Source: Rheinheimera faecalis
GTDB taxonomy: Bacteria > Pseudomonadota > Gammaproteobacteria > Enterobacterales > Alteromonadaceae
NCBI RefSeq assembly: GCF_021290965.1
Contig: NZ_JAJOYT010000014.1
Span: forward strand, 1 to 64,000
Length of the DNA stretch: 64,000 nucleotides
Direction: 5' to 3'
Shown here: positions 24,984 through 34,188 of the stretch, in pieces
Position numbering within the stretch: position 1 is the stretch's first letter
How the letters are laid out: each line of letters begins with the position of its first letter
The notes under the pieces: generated by a model
Told to the model about the DNA's origin: nothing
The model's database searches: none
The model's input: the letters and a program-made list of their open reading frames with translations, nothing else
Position numbers and translations under genes: made by a program

Positions 24984-26735
24984 CTAGTCCCTTTTATTCA
25001 GTTTGTTTAAGGTTTCAGACAAACTATTGAGCAACGACTGATTTTTCCCAACCACCGAATTGATCTCACTGGCTGAAGCACTGGCTTTAGAAGCCAGATG
25101 CCTTACTTCATCAGCGACCACAGAAAAGCCCCGACCCGCTTCACCGGCCCTGGCCGCCTCAATAGCAGCATTCAGCGCTAACAGATTAGTTTGATCAGCA
25201 ATGGAGTTAATAGAGGACACCATATTGTTGATACTCTGGCCTGAGCTCACCAGTTCAGACATCACAGAATCACTGGTTTGCACCACCAATAAACGTTCTG
25301 AAATATCGGCTCCAAACATAATAATTTTCTGTAACTCACCATAGGTATCCCTGACGGCACAAAAGGTAGCAGCAATGCCTAATTGCTTGCCACTGACCTG
25401 AATATGAATATCCGTCACCACACTTTGTCCTGCAATCACTTTCGCGGCCTGATCCTGATTTAAAAAACTACGCCAATCGGCTACTGCACGACTGAACTGC
25501 TCGTTATTGAGCTTAAACTGGCGCTGCGGATAATCATTGATATCCATCAGCTGCCCGGCGTTATTCCACTCCAGCATCAGATTTGATTGGCTGATCGCCT
25601 GAAAACGGGTTTGATACTCCAAAGCTGAAGATTTTACTTTGCTGATATCAGCTAAAATCGCAATGTAATTGCTGTGCTGACCATTTTCATCGTACACCGG
25701 GTTGCTGGTGACAGAGATCCATAAGGACGAGCCATCTTTACGATGTATTTCAATCTCATCATAAAAAGCCCGTGGTGCATTTAATTCAGCTTCAATGCGC
25801 TCCTTGGTGACAGGATCCGTTTTAGGCCCCACCAAAAACTCCCGGGCTCTGTGGCCCAACACCTCATGTTGTGCATAACCTGTCATCTGGCTAAAGCCTT
25901 TATTCACATACTGGATCTGACGATCTGAATTAGAAATCAACACGGCATTGTCAGTTTCATTCGCCACCATAGAAAGCAAACGAAACTCCTTTTTCTGCTC
26001 CACATCATGGCTGATATCGTTAGCAAACTTCACAATTTTCAGCACTTTACCATCAGGCCCTTTGATAGGGTTGTAAGTGGCGTGGATCCACACTTCCTTA
26101 CCACTTTTAGTCAACCTTTTGTATTCGGCGGTTTGGTAACTGCCTTCCCTCAAACGACGCCAAAAATCTGTGTAGCTGTTTGATGCGGCTTCTTTAGGAT
26201 CAACAAAAATTCGGTGATGCTGCCCAGTCACTTCTTGTAAGCCATAACCCATTAAATTCAGAAAGTTAGGGTTGGCAAACAGAATTTTTCCATCTAAATC
26301 AAATTCAATCACTGCCTGAGCTCTGTGAATAGCTTGCAGCTGAGACTCAAAGTCAGCCTGTTTTAAAACCTGTTCTGTGATATCAGAAGCAAATTTAATC
26401 ACATGATGAACTTTGCCATTTTTGAGAATGGGAGTGTATGACGCCTGGATCCAGACTTCTCTACCACTTTTAGTAATACGCTTAAATTCAGCAGTTTGAG
26501 GTTTACCGTTACGCAAATCAGCCCAAAATTGCTGATAGGCTGCCGAGTTGGCAGTATCAGGTTCAACAAAAATACTATGGTGCTTGCCTTTAACGTCCTG
26601 AAGCTGATATCCCATCAGGTTCAGGAAATTATCATTGGCGTGCTCTATACGCCCATCCAGCGAAAACTGAATAACAGCCTGAGTTGCATTAATCGCATTG
26701 ACGATATTGTCCGAATTTGAATTAAAACCAAACAT
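24984..26735 (-). CDS. soluble PAS-domain methyl-accepting chemotaxis protein
   Basis: A 583-aa cytoplasmic chemoreceptor without membrane spans. Two closely alike PAS domains (about residues 12-110 and 135-230; each has NFLNLMGY...VW I.A.Y.PI and a KFA-DI ending) are followed by a third ([19 protein letters not shown]) and a degenerate fourth. The C-terminal signalling part is short but contains the CheA/CheW-contact hairpin [18 protein letters not shown]. It resembles BdlA/Aer-2-like receptors that sense redox state or small ligands. The signalling domain is much shorter than in transmembrane receptors. ATG 26735 follows AAGGGAG. Confidence 0.9.
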   Translation of the reverse strand: MFGFNSNSDNIVNAINATQAVIQFSLDGRIEHANDNFLNLMGYQLQDVKGKHHSIFVEPDTANSAAYQQFWADLRNGKPQTAEFKRITKSGREVWIQASYTPILKNGKVHHVIKFASDITEQVLKQADFESQLQAIHRAQAVIEFDLDGKILFANPNFLNLMGYGLQEVTGQHHRIFVDPKEAASNSYTDFWRRLREGSYQTAEYKRLTKSGKEVWIHATYNPIKGPDGKVLKIVKFANDISHDVEQKKEFRLLSMVANETDNAVLISNSDRQIQYVNKGFSQMTGYAQHEVLGHRAREFLVGPKTDPVTKERIEAELNAPRAFYDEIEIHRKDGSSLWISVTSNPVYDENGQHSNYIAILADISKVKSSALEYQTRFQAISQSNLMLEWNNAGQLMDINDYPQRQFKLNNEQFSRAVADWRSFLNQDQAAKVIAGQSVVTDIHIQVSGKQLGIAATFCAVRDTYGELQKIIMFGADISERLLVVQTSDSVMSELVSSGQSINNMVSSINSIADQTNLLALNAAIEAARAGEAGRGFSVVADEVRHLASKASASASEINSVVGKNQSLLNSLSETLNKLNKRD

Positions 26736-26885
26736 AACCACACACTCCCTTGCTGTAACAGTATCCTGAATTGGTACTTTGTTAACTATAGGCAGGTGAT
26801 TGATTTAGTACAGAAAATTCAGCTATTTTTTTGCCAGCAGGCTAAAGATCCTTGTTTTAGTGAAAAAACTCAAGGTAAGAGTCCT

Positions 26886-27722
26886 TTATTTCCTGGCGTT
26901 AAATAACCACAAAACTGCAGTTTTAAATTCATTCCGCCATGCAGCTTCATTATGCTCTGCATCCGCGACCAGGTGATACTGAGTCTGCTCTGTTGCATGC
27001 CCTTTGCTAATTACAGCCTGATAAACCCGCTCGACATCCGGCACCATAGAGTCGCCTTCTTTGCCACCCATATAAAAATACAAAAGCGCCTCTTGTGCAG
27101 CAGGCTGATTTTCAAACCAACTGACCTGTTGGCCAGCAGCCCAATAAGAAGGAGAAAAAATACCCGCTTTACCAAATACCTGTGGGAATTGCAGTATGGC
27201 GTAATGGCTGATTAAGCCCCCCATAGAACTGCCCATAATGCCAGTGTGCTCAGCATCAGCCAAAGTTCGGTAGTGCTGATCGATATAAGGTTTCACTGTG
27301 TTGGCTATAAACTCCACATAAGCTTTGCCTTCAGCTTTACCAAACTCAGCATGATCCGCAGGGTTCAGCTCCGTCATACGCTTTTCAGCACCATTATCGA
27401 TAGCCACCACTATCAGCTCAAGCTGGCCTGAGGCGGCCAGATCGTTCAGTGTTTCATCCACACCCCATTCACCAGCGTACGCTGTCGCATTATCAAATAC
27501 ATTTTGGCCATCATGCATATAAAGTACAGGATAGCTTTTGTCTGATGTGCCGTAGCCCGGTGGTAAATACAAACGCACTTGCCTGCTACGGTTCAAGCCC
27601 GGCATCTCAAATGCTTCCTTCAATACCGTCACTTCCACTGCTGCAGTAGACACTTTGTTTTGTTGCTGTGGTTCAGTACAGGCCATCAACACCAAGGGGA
27701 GAGCTAAAACAAGTTGACGCAT
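26886..27722 (-). CDS. esterase-D-type alpha/beta hydrolase lipoprotein
   Basis: A 278-aa secreted hydrolase. The N-terminal signal ends in a lipobox (LVLMAC), so it is a lipoprotein. The catalytic domain has RLYLPPGY, VLYMHDGQNVFD, the nucleophile elbow GSSMGG and a closing His in DAEHNEAAW, matching the putative-esterase family of ferri-siderophore esterases and S-formylglutathione hydrolases. The substrate may be an ester at the cell surface. The ATG at 27722 is eight bases after AAGGAG. It is a single-gene unit. Confidence 0.85.
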   Translation of the reverse strand: MRQLVLALPLVLMACTEPQQQNKVSTAAVEVTVLKEAFEMPGLNRSRQVRLYLPPGYGTSDKSYPVLYMHDGQNVFDNATAYAGEWGVDETLNDLAASGQLELIVVAIDNGAEKRMTELNPADHAEFGKAEGKAYVEFIANTVKPYIDQHYRTLADAEHTGIMGSSMGGLISHYAILQFPQVFGKAGIFSPSYWAAGQQVSWFENQPAAQEALLYFYMGGKEGDSMVPDVERVYQAVISKGHATEQTQYHLVADAEHNEAAWRNEFKTAVLWLFNARK

Positions 27723-27892
27723 CACCACAACTCCTTAAGTAATCACAATATGCAAAAAGCTGAGCCTAACCAGCTTCTTTCAAAACACCAAATAAAAAAT
27801 GTTACAGAATGCGGCCTGCTATCTCATCTTGAATTGCGCAAAACAGCCAGCTAAAGTGGCGGCCTCACTCCCATTCCCGTTATGGCCCTTTG

Positions 27893-28759
27893 ATGAATTT
27901 CTCGTCCTACCGCTATTTTTATATGGCCGCTTTAGCTGCCGCTATGATGGGCACTATTGGTGTAATTGCCCGTTACAGTGAAATAGACCCTGCCAGCCTG
28001 ACCTTTTACCGCTTAGGTTTAGGTGCTTTGATTCTGGCCTTATATTTAGCTCCTACGGGACAGCTGCGATTGTTAGCAGGAAAACCACCCGTTTTAGTGC
28101 TGCTGAATGGCGTCTTGTTGGCCAGTTTTATTTTGTGTTTTTTATCGGCTATTCAGACGATTTCACTGACTTTGGCTATCTTGCTGGTGTATCTGGCGCC
28201 GGCGTTATCGGCCATCCTCGCCCACTTCTTGTTTGCCGAGCGCTTAACAAGCCGTACTTTATTGTTGATTGTATTGGCATTTTTTGGTTTCGCTATGCTG
28301 CAGGAATTTCAAATCGATAGCCGCATTGAACAACAACAAGGGCTTTGGTATGCGATGGCATCTTTGCTGACCTACACTGCTTTTATCTTACTGAATAAAA
28401 AAGTGCCAGAGACTGTGCCTTTGTATCACAAAAGCTTTTATCAGTTGTTGGTGGGTTCTTTGTGTGTTTTACCTTTGATGCTGGGCCAACCCTGGCCTGA
28501 ATCTCATCAATGGGTCTGGCTTATTGTTGCAGGTTTATTTCCGGGGTTTTTAGCTTTGATATTTGCGCTGCAGGCCATTCAACATTTACCCACACGGGTA
28601 TTTGGCACCCTGGCTTATCTGGAACCTGTGGTGGTGATTATTGCGGCATGGCTGTTATTCGCCGAACCCATGTCGTTATTACAATGGCTAGGCGCACTGC
28701 TGATTTTAGCCTCTGGCGTAGCGCAGTCCTGGTTAAATCAAAACCCCAAAGCCAGCTAA
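27893..28759 (+). CDS. EamA/DMT family transporter
   Basis: A 288-aa protein with ten hydrophobic segments in two EamA repeats. The first starts MAALAAAMMGTIGVIARYSEIDPASLTFYRLGLGAL; the second ends YLEPVVVIIAAWLLFAEPMSLLQWLGALLILASG, which is the typical EamA closing region. Predicted exporter of amino acids or metabolites, substrate unknown. The convergent gene ends one base after it. It is unrelated in context to the EamA gene at 11.4 kb. Confidence 0.88.
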   Translation: MNFSSYRYFYMAALAAAMMGTIGVIARYSEIDPASLTFYRLGLGALILALYLAPTGQLRLLAGKPPVLVLLNGVLLASFILCFLSAIQTISLTLAILLVYLAPALSAILAHFLFAERLTSRTLLLIVLAFFGFAMLQEFQIDSRIEQQQGLWYAMASLLTYTAFILLNKKVPETVPLYHKSFYQLLVGSLCVLPLMLGQPWPESHQWVWLIVAGLFPGFLALIFALQAIQHLPTRVFGTLAYLEPVVVIIAAWLLFAEPMSLLQWLGALLILASGVAQSWLNQNPKAS

Positions 28760-28760
28760 T

Positions 28761-29147
28761 TTAATCTGCGACTTCCAATGACAACCTGTTACGCAACACC
28801 ACATCTTCACCAGGGCTGAACAGGTTGGTGTTGTGCAGATGCAACTCCAACCTCATGCCCGGCGTAATGCGTAAAGGCCGCTCCAACGCATAACGTTTAG
28901 TACAGGGTAAACTAAGCAACAGCTCTTCCTGGAGTTTAATTTCAAGCTGGCATTTCACCCCGTCTGGCACCACGCCTGTCATACCGTAAGCAACCAGCTC
29001 GGCTTGTTTGACGGGCCATTCAGGTTGATGAGGGATACGACTTTGTTGTCCGGCGATCAGCAGTTTTTCGGTCGTCCAGAGTAGATCCAAAGGCGCAGCT
29101 TGCATAAGCAAAGGAATCATAAGTAGCAAGCTGAGCGAAAGTTTCAT
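28761..29147 (-). CDS. small secreted protein, unknown
   Basis: A 128-aa protein with an N-terminal signal peptide (MKLSLSLLLMIPLLMQAAP) and a mature part of mostly beta-strand-like alternating residues with two cysteines (VKCQLEI and LPCTKRY), likely a disulfide in the periplasm. I do not recognise a family. It follows the DUF2799 lipoprotein gene by three bases and must share its transcript and perhaps its function. Confidence 0.65.
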   Translation of the reverse strand: MKLSLSLLLMIPLLMQAAPLDLLWTTEKLLIAGQQSRIPHQPEWPVKQAELVAYGMTGVVPDGVKCQLEIKLQEELLLSLPCTKRYALERPLRITPGMRLELHLHNTNLFSPGEDVVLRNRLSLEVAD

Positions 29148-29150
29148 TGG

Positions 29151-29753
29151 CTAGCCACCTTGCTGGATCAAACTAAATTGTAATTCAGCCTGCTTGAAAT
29201 CACGCTGCAACTGACCTTGCATCTGATTTAACTGACGTAACTCCTGCTGTAAATTGCGATTTTCATCCAGCAGATTTTGTTTCTGCTGCTTGTCTTTCAG
29301 CACACTCAATTCTCTGCTGTTGTCATCAATACGCTGTTCCAGCTTTTCTATAGTACCGGCATTTTGCTGTAAGGTTTTTTGTAAATTCAGTAAGGCAGAT
29401 TCAGCCTGATACCATTTGCGACCACGGTCATAACCTAGCCTGAACTGAGGTTCCAGAGCGCCGGTACAGACTTTGTTATAAGCGCCGCCACTTTGCCCCA
29501 ACTCCCGGCCGGCATCATAAGTACAATACAACAGAACCCCTTCAGCATGGCCTTGTTCGTAGGCTTTAAAATCAGAACCTACGCCATGTTCAGCACATTC
29601 TTTTTGGTAACTGCGAAATTTGCTGCTGGCAATACCTTGCTGGCCATCAGTTTTACCTATAGCAAACCAATCACCTACCTGACATTCCTGTGGACTGATG
29701 CTGCTACAGCCGCTAAGCGCCAACATTGCTATCAGTAAAACACCTTGTTTCAT
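29151..29753 (-). CDS. DUF2799 lipoprotein with C-terminal coiled coil
   Basis: A 200-aa lipoprotein (lipobox ALSGCSS). The mature N-terminal half carries the DUF2799 pattern of Gly, Tyr and paired Cys: GKTDGQQG, YQKECAEHG, AYEQGHAEG, YDAGRELG, GYDRGRKWY. The last 80 residues form a long charged coiled coil (from LLNLQKTLQQ to DFKQAELQ). Function of the domain is unknown. It heads a two-gene operon with the small secreted protein. ATG 29753 is used; a GTG lies one codon upstream. Confidence 0.78.
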   Translation of the reverse strand: MKQGVLLIAMLALSGCSSISPQECQVGDWFAIGKTDGQQGIASSKFRSYQKECAEHGVGSDFKAYEQGHAEGVLLYCTYDAGRELGQSGGAYNKVCTGALEPQFRLGYDRGRKWYQAESALLNLQKTLQQNAGTIEKLEQRIDDNSRELSVLKDKQQKQNLLDENRNLQQELRQLNQMQGQLQRDFKQAELQFSLIQQGG

Positions 29754-29873
29754 CACACCTATCCCGTTGTATTCTCTATAAACTTCAGACCCCTACTTAT
29801 AGCGGATTAGTTCAGCAAATACATCTTTTTTGCCTTAGACTAAACAGAGTTTTTGCAAAGACCCTTAGCTGTA

Positions 29874-30521
29874 ATGAATTATCTGGCTCATCTGCTATTC
29901 GCACAACCAAGTTCTGATTCCCGTATCGGCAATTTATTGGGCGACTTCTACCATGGTACAAAACTGGAATTGTTAAGCCCTGCTGTTGCTGCTGGTTTAT
30001 ATAACCACAGAGCAGTGGACTGGTTTACCGATCATCATCCGGAAGTAAGGGCTGCCCGGTTGTGGTTCAGCCCTGATATGCGTCGGTTTACACCTATAGC
30101 TTTGGATATGTTGTTTGATTTTTGTCTGATTAAATACTGGAGGCATTTTTACGATTCAGATTTTACAGAGTACAAAGCTCAGCTGTATCGCAGCTTGCAA
30201 AATGATTTGCCATACATGCCGGACTCCATGGCCAACACTTTTAAGGCTGTGACCGAACAAGACTGGTTTGGCAACTATGCACAACTTGAAGGTATTCAGT
30301 ATTCACTGCGCCGTATGGCATCCCGTGGTCGCTTTACCGCACGTTACGCTGCGATAGCAGACGAGTTGCCAGAGCTTCAGCAGCAAACCGAACTACTATT
30401 TCTAAGTTTTTTTCCGCAGTTACAGCGTTTTATTCAACAAGCAGCGATAGAACAAAACCCACTTCTGGCCTTTGAGCGTTACAGCAAAGCCACCGGCAAA
30501 GACCAAAGTAATACCGCCTGA
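29874..30521 (+). CDS. acpH: AcpH, acyl carrier protein phosphodiesterase
   Basis: A 215-aa protein that starts MNYLAHLLFAQPSSDSRIGNLLGDF, the typical AcpH N-terminus, with NHRAVDWFTDHHPEV and an HFYDSDF block giving the conserved His/Asp cluster. The enzyme releases 4'-phosphopantetheine from holo-acyl carrier protein, tuning fatty-acid synthesis. The frame extends upstream with a TTG, but ATG 29874 matches the family. Its last 43 bases are antisense to the 3' end of the sixA-like gene. Confidence 0.88.
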   Translation: MNYLAHLLFAQPSSDSRIGNLLGDFYHGTKLELLSPAVAAGLYNHRAVDWFTDHHPEVRAARLWFSPDMRRFTPIALDMLFDFCLIKYWRHFYDSDFTEYKAQLYRSLQNDLPYMPDSMANTFKAVTEQDWFGNYAQLEGIQYSLRRMASRGRFTARYAAIADELPELQQQTELLFLSFFPQLQRFIQQAAIEQNPLLAFERYSKATGKDQSNTA

Positions 30522-30949
30522 TCCGGCGTTAATTCAAGGGCTGTTATAGAGGCCTTTTTAATAAAAAAATGCCCTGCGTCTGTATTTAGTAACAAGGCCA
30601 ACAAAGCAGAAATATCGGGTTCATGACCTACACAACAAACAGACTCCACCCCTTGTGCCATTAAGTCAGTTAACGCCTTGAGTTGCACTTCTGCGAGGGT
30701 CTCAATAATCAGCCATGCCTGTTTTTGTGGTTCAGGCCAATCGGCATGCTGATGCAGTAAAAGTGCAGTTTGTTCGGCGCGAACCAAAGGGCTGGTCAGC
30801 AGCATCTGTGGTTTTAACTGCTGCTTTTTACAAAATTCGGCCAGCTTTTGGCTTTGTTTAATGCCTTTATCCACCAAGTGGCGACTTGGGTCGGGGACGC
30901 CTAAAGCTCTGTCCTGCGCTGTAGCATGACGCACTAAATACAGCAGCAT
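30479..30949 (-). CDS. sixA: SixA-type phosphohistidine phosphatase
   Basis: A 156-aa histidine phosphatase. The catalytic motif LVRHATAQDR is at the N-terminus and the second catalytic His is in CVGHEPDISALLALL. Short single-domain members of this type dephosphorylate the histidine of ArcB or phosphotransferase components. Length matches SixA. The stop codon lies within the convergent acpH gene (43-base overlap). It is seven bases downstream of the secreted protein gene at 30956 and probably shares its transcript. Confidence 0.88.
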   Translation of the reverse strand: MLLYLVRHATAQDRALGVPDPSRHLVDKGIKQSQKLAEFCKKQQLKPQMLLTSPLVRAEQTALLLHQHADWPEPQKQAWLIIETLAEVQLKALTDLMAQGVESVCCVGHEPDISALLALLLNTDAGHFFIKKASITALELTPDQAVLLWSLPVALL

Positions 30950-30955
30950 CAGGTG

Positions 30956-31510
30956 TTACTTCTCTTGAGGTGCAAAATCTGCACTTTCAAAATACAGTTG
31001 TTCTGCAGCTTTGCCTTTTGCCTGATACAAAATTTCATCCACTGCGCCCTCTCCTGAAATGGCTTTCACCAGCAGTTCACCTTGCTTAAGCGGTATGTGA
31101 TAAACACCGTTCTGCTCAGCCACTGCGCCAACTGCTTTATCCAACAGTTTTTGCTGTACCTGCACCGTCACAGTACCAGCATCCTGACCACCCCGTTCAA
31201 AATGACCGAGATAGACTTGAGCATTAAAACTTTTCAGCTTGCCTTGCTGCAAATCCTTTAACGCAAAAGGCTGCGGCTCTAGCGTGACTAAACGTTTTTC
31301 TTTTAATGCTTGAGCAACAGAAGCCGGCATATCACTGCTCACATGCAACACAATCTGATGCGCATGTTTACCTGCAGGAAAAGGTAAATGGGAGGCAATT
31401 AGCTGGTTTTCTACCTGCAATAACACCATGCCGTGAATACCATGACTGGCATGCAGACAGGCCCAAAGTGGTGAGCTCATACAAAACAACATAAGCCAAA
31501 GTGCTTTCAT
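30956..31510 (-). CDS. secreted protein of unknown function
   Basis: A 184-aa protein with a cleavable signal (MKALWLMLFCMSSPLWA) followed by CLHASHGIHG and a region with several His residues (SHLPFPAGKHAHQIVLHVSS). I do not recognise the family. The mature protein looks soluble and periplasmic; the His clusters might bind metal, which is speculation. The frame extends 28 codons upstream, but the ATG at 31510 gives a proper signal peptide. It is the first gene of a probable two-gene unit with sixA. Confidence 0.65.
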   Translation of the reverse strand: MKALWLMLFCMSSPLWACLHASHGIHGMVLLQVENQLIASHLPFPAGKHAHQIVLHVSSDMPASVAQALKEKRLVTLEPQPFALKDLQQGKLKSFNAQVYLGHFERGGQDAGTVTVQVQQKLLDKAVGAVAEQNGVYHIPLKQGELLVKAISGEGAVDEILYQAKGKAAEQLYFESADFAPQEK

Positions 31511-31610
31511 CGCCAACATCTCTTTAATTCTGTGATTCAGGAGTCTGAAACTATCTATGACATAGGTCAAGTTCCGCACCATATTACGATACACAGACTA
31601 CAGAAAATAT

Positions 31611-31619
31611 TGCTATAAT
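31611..31619 (+). promoter_or_regulatory. extended -10 promoter of rraB
   Basis: TGCTATAAT is a perfect extended -10 element. The -35 region 17 bases upstream (ACACAG) is poor, as usual for extended -10 promoters. It lies about 60 bases before the rraB start codon. Confidence 0.55.
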
Positions 31620-31681
31620 CCGGCCACTTGCCGCACTGGGCCTACCAGGTCGGCCTATTAAACTGATGTGGAGAGCGGACC

Positions 31682-32074
31682 ATGCAATTTCCTGATGACG
31701 GCAATGGCGATATGCTGCGTGCCTTAATGGACGCCGGAATAGATTTAAGCCAGCCTCTGGCCATTGATTTTTATCTGGTATTCAAAAACAAAGACCAAGC
31801 AGAAAAAGCCATGGCGGCTTTAGTGGCGTCCGAGCTGCAAGGGGAAGTGGAATTGCACTTCAACGATCTGGAACAGTGGGAGCTGATTGTTAGCCAGACC
31901 ATGGTACCAGAGCATGCCGCAGTGACAGCTCGTGAAGCTGAACTGGATAAGTTCGCGAAGAAATTCGGTGGTCACAATGATGGCTGGGGCGTGATGCAAC
32001 ATCAGGACGGCGATGACGATTTTGATGATGAACACAGCGAAGACTGTGACCATGACTGTGGTCACCAGCATTAA
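31682..32074 (+). CDS. rraB: RraB, regulator of ribonuclease E activity
   Basis: A 130-aa acidic protein. FPDDGNGDMLRALMDAGIDLSQP and IDFYLVFKNKDQAEKA match the RraB N-terminus, and GHNDGWGVMQ matches the conserved C-terminal block. RraB binds RNase E and dampens its action on selected messages. The tail is extremely acidic and ends HDCGHQH, which could bind metal. A good extended -10 promoter precedes it, and the yebC-like gene starts 31 bases downstream, so the two probably form an operon. Confidence 0.92.
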   Translation: MQFPDDGNGDMLRALMDAGIDLSQPLAIDFYLVFKNKDQAEKAMAALVASELQGEVELHFNDLEQWELIVSQTMVPEHAAVTAREAELDKFAKKFGGHNDGWGVMQHQDGDDDFDDEHSEDCDHDCGHQH

Positions 32075-32105
32075 TTTTTACTGATACAGATACGAGAGAG
32101 AAGCA

Positions 32106-32807
32106 ATGGGCGCTCAATGGAAAGTTAAACATAAGGCCGACGCCTCGGCTGCCAAAGGCCGTATTTTTACTAAATTAGCCAAAGAAATTATGGTTGCAGC
32201 CCGCAACGGTGCCGACCCGGATATGAACTCTAAATTACGTGTTGCAGTTGAAGCAGCAAAAAAAGCGTCGATGCCACGTGAGACTTTAGAACGCGCTATC
32301 AAAAAAGGTGCAGGTTTGCTGGACGGCCCAGCTAACTATGAAACTGTAGTTTATGAAGGTTTTGCGCCTCATCAGGTGCCTGTGATTGTTGAATGTTTAA
32401 CAGACAACAAAAACCGTTCAGCCCAGAGTATCCGCGTACTGTTCCGCAAAGGCCAGTTAGGCGGTGCAGGTTCAGTGTCATGGGACTTCAAATACTTAGG
32501 TGAAATTGTGGCTCACGCCGTGACACCTGATGCCGACTTAGAAGTAGCAGCTATTGAAGCCGGTGCTCAGGATTTCGAAGAAGGTGAAGAAGGTGACAGC
32601 GTATTCTTAACAGAACCTACAGATCTGGATGCTGTCAGCAAAGCTTTACCTGCTTATGGTTTTAATGTCACCTCAGCCAAGCTGGTGTATCGTCCAAATA
32701 ACCCGGTCACTTTGGATGACGCTGCCCGCGCCGAAGTAGAAGCTTTTCTGGAAGCTATTGACGCCGACGATGACGTACAACATGTGTACGTAGGTTTAGC
32801 AGGTTAA
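32106..32807 (+). CDS. YebC/PmpR/TACO1 family protein (paralogue)
   Basis: A 233-aa protein of the YebC family: [28 protein letters not shown], then [27 protein letters not shown], and VSWDFKYLG. Family members bind DNA or assist ribosomes stalled at proline stretches. The usual start (MAGHSKWANI) is replaced by [14 protein letters not shown], and the operon partner is rraB instead of the ruvC region, so this looks like a paralogue and not the main YebC. A terminator follows immediately. Confidence 0.88.
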   Translation: MGAQWKVKHKADASAAKGRIFTKLAKEIMVAARNGADPDMNSKLRVAVEAAKKASMPRETLERAIKKGAGLLDGPANYETVVYEGFAPHQVPVIVECLTDNKNRSAQSIRVLFRKGQLGGAGSVSWDFKYLGEIVAHAVTPDADLEVAAIEAGAQDFEEGEEGDSVFLTEPTDLDAVSKALPAYGFNVTSAKLVYRPNNPVTLDDAARAEVEAFLEAIDADDDVQHVYVGLAG

Positions 32808-32822
32808 TACTGCAAATTGAAA

Positions 32823-32848
32823 ACAAAGGCGGCAGTGGCCGCCTTTGT
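32823..32848 (+). terminator. terminator of the rraB-yebC-like unit
   Basis: Stem ACAAAGGCGGC / GCCGCCTTTGT (11 bp, loop AGTG) followed by CTTTTGTG, 16 bases after the stop codon. Confidence 0.8.
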
Positions 32849-32896
32849 CTTTTGTGTCATTCGGAATTGTTGATCTGTTGATAAGCAGGTGTTGTG

Positions 32897-33406
32897 ATGT
32901 TAACTATTAAAGTAGCCTCGGCCAATCCGGCAAAAATTAACGCTGTTGCCTCTGCTTTTGCTGAAATTTTCCCAACTGAAACTCTGGATGTAAAAGGTAT
33001 AGCTGTGCCAAGCGGTGTTGCCGATCAGCCAATGAGCAGTGATGAAACTTTATTGGGCGCCATGAACAGAGTGGCTGAACTGGCACGAGTCGAAGCTGAT
33101 TTTCGTGTCGCTATAGAAGCAGGTTTAGACGGTGATTTTACCTTCGCCTGGATGGTGATTGAGCATCAGGGCAAGATGGGCAAAGCCCGCTCTGCCAGTT
33201 TAATGTTACCGCCGGCGGCTTTGTCGCAATTGCAACAAGGTAAAGAGTTAGGTGATGTGATGGATGCCATGTTTAATCAGGACAATATTAAACAAAAAGG
33301 CGGAGCCATTGCCCTTCTCACCCAACACAAACTGAGCCGCAGTTCTGTCTATCATCAGGCTTTAATTCTGGCGATGATCCCCTTTTTAAATCCGGATTTA
33401 TTTTAA
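32897..33406 (+). CDS. yjjX: YjjX-type inosine/xanthosine triphosphatase
   Basis: A 169-aa protein matching YjjX: VASANPAKINAVASAFAEIFP at the N-terminus, then GVADQPMSSDETLLGAMNRV, and AIEAGLDG in the middle, all active-site motifs of this ITPase-like fold. It hydrolyses non-canonical purine triphosphates or phosphatase-susceptible nucleotides formed under oxidative stress. ATG 32897 has AGGTG five bases upstream; the GTG one codon earlier is less likely. Length matches the family. Confidence 0.9.
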   Translation: MLTIKVASANPAKINAVASAFAEIFPTETLDVKGIAVPSGVADQPMSSDETLLGAMNRVAELARVEADFRVAIEAGLDGDFTFAWMVIEHQGKMGKARSASLMLPPAALSQLQQGKELGDVMDAMFNQDNIKQKGGAIALLTQHKLSRSSVYHQALILAMIPFLNPDLF

Positions 33407-33493
33407 ACTTTTTCTGATAGAAACAAGGTTAAGATTGTCATTTGACTGGTTCAGACTTAGTGTAGAGTAAGACTCAACATCAAGGAGAATCCA

Positions 33494-34042
33494 ATGTCCG
33501 GACTAAAAGTACTGGCCCTCTGTGGCAGCTTAAGAACTAAATCGACCAATAAAGCCTTAGTAGAGTATGCAATAGCTCATGCACCACAAGGCATGCAGAT
33601 TGAACTGGCAGATTTAACTGATGTGCCTTTTTATAATTCTGACCTCACAACCAAACCCGCAGCAGTTGAACGCTTGCTGGCCCAATTCGCTAAAGCCGAT
33701 GCCTTGCTGCTCGCTTGCCCTGAATACAACTACTCTATTGCGCCCGCGCTGAAAAATGCGCTCGACTGGGCTTCACGTGAACCCAACAATGCGTTAATGG
33801 CTGGTAAAGTAGCGGCTATTATGGGCTCAGGTGGCGGTATGGGCACATCCAGAGCTCAATATCATTTACGCCAGGTCTGTGTATTTCTAGACCTGCATTT
33901 GGTCAATAAACCAGAAGTATTTTGCAACGCTTTTGCCAATACCTTCGATGCCGACGTGAAACTGACAGACGAGCGTATCCAAAGCCTTATAGTGCAGCAG
34001 CTGGATGCTTTACAGCAATTGGCATTGCGTTTTAAAAGCTAA
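33494..34042 (+). CDS. NAD(P)H-dependent FMN reductase
   Basis: A 182-aa flavodoxin-like reductase. LALCGSLRTKSTNKAL binds the FMN phosphate, LLACPEYNYSIAPALKNALDWAS is the characteristic isoalloxazine-contact motif, and GSGGGMGTSRAQYHLR completes the site. It may act as a quinone, azo or chromate reductase. AAGGAG precedes the ATG. It is a single-gene unit with a terminator 26 bases downstream. Confidence 0.93.
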   Translation: MSGLKVLALCGSLRTKSTNKALVEYAIAHAPQGMQIELADLTDVPFYNSDLTTKPAAVERLLAQFAKADALLLACPEYNYSIAPALKNALDWASREPNNALMAGKVAAIMGSGGGMGTSRAQYHLRQVCVFLDLHLVNKPEVFCNAFANTFDADVKLTDERIQSLIVQQLDALQQLALRFKS

Positions 34043-34067
34043 GCACATCACAGAACTAAGAGTTAAA

Positions 34068-34109
34068 AAAGCAGATAAAACAATAGAGTTGTTTTCATCT
34101 GCTTTCTTT
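34068..34109 (+). terminator. terminator of the FMN reductase gene
   Basis: Long stem AAAGCAGAT-AAAACAA / TTGTTTT-C-ATCTGCTTT with one bulged C, then CTTTG. Confidence 0.7.
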
Positions 34110-34188
34110 GTCAGAGTAAAGAACCTGATAAGAATATTACATTTTTTTACAAAGCCACCATCCGAAGTGGCAAGGACTTAGGTAGAGC

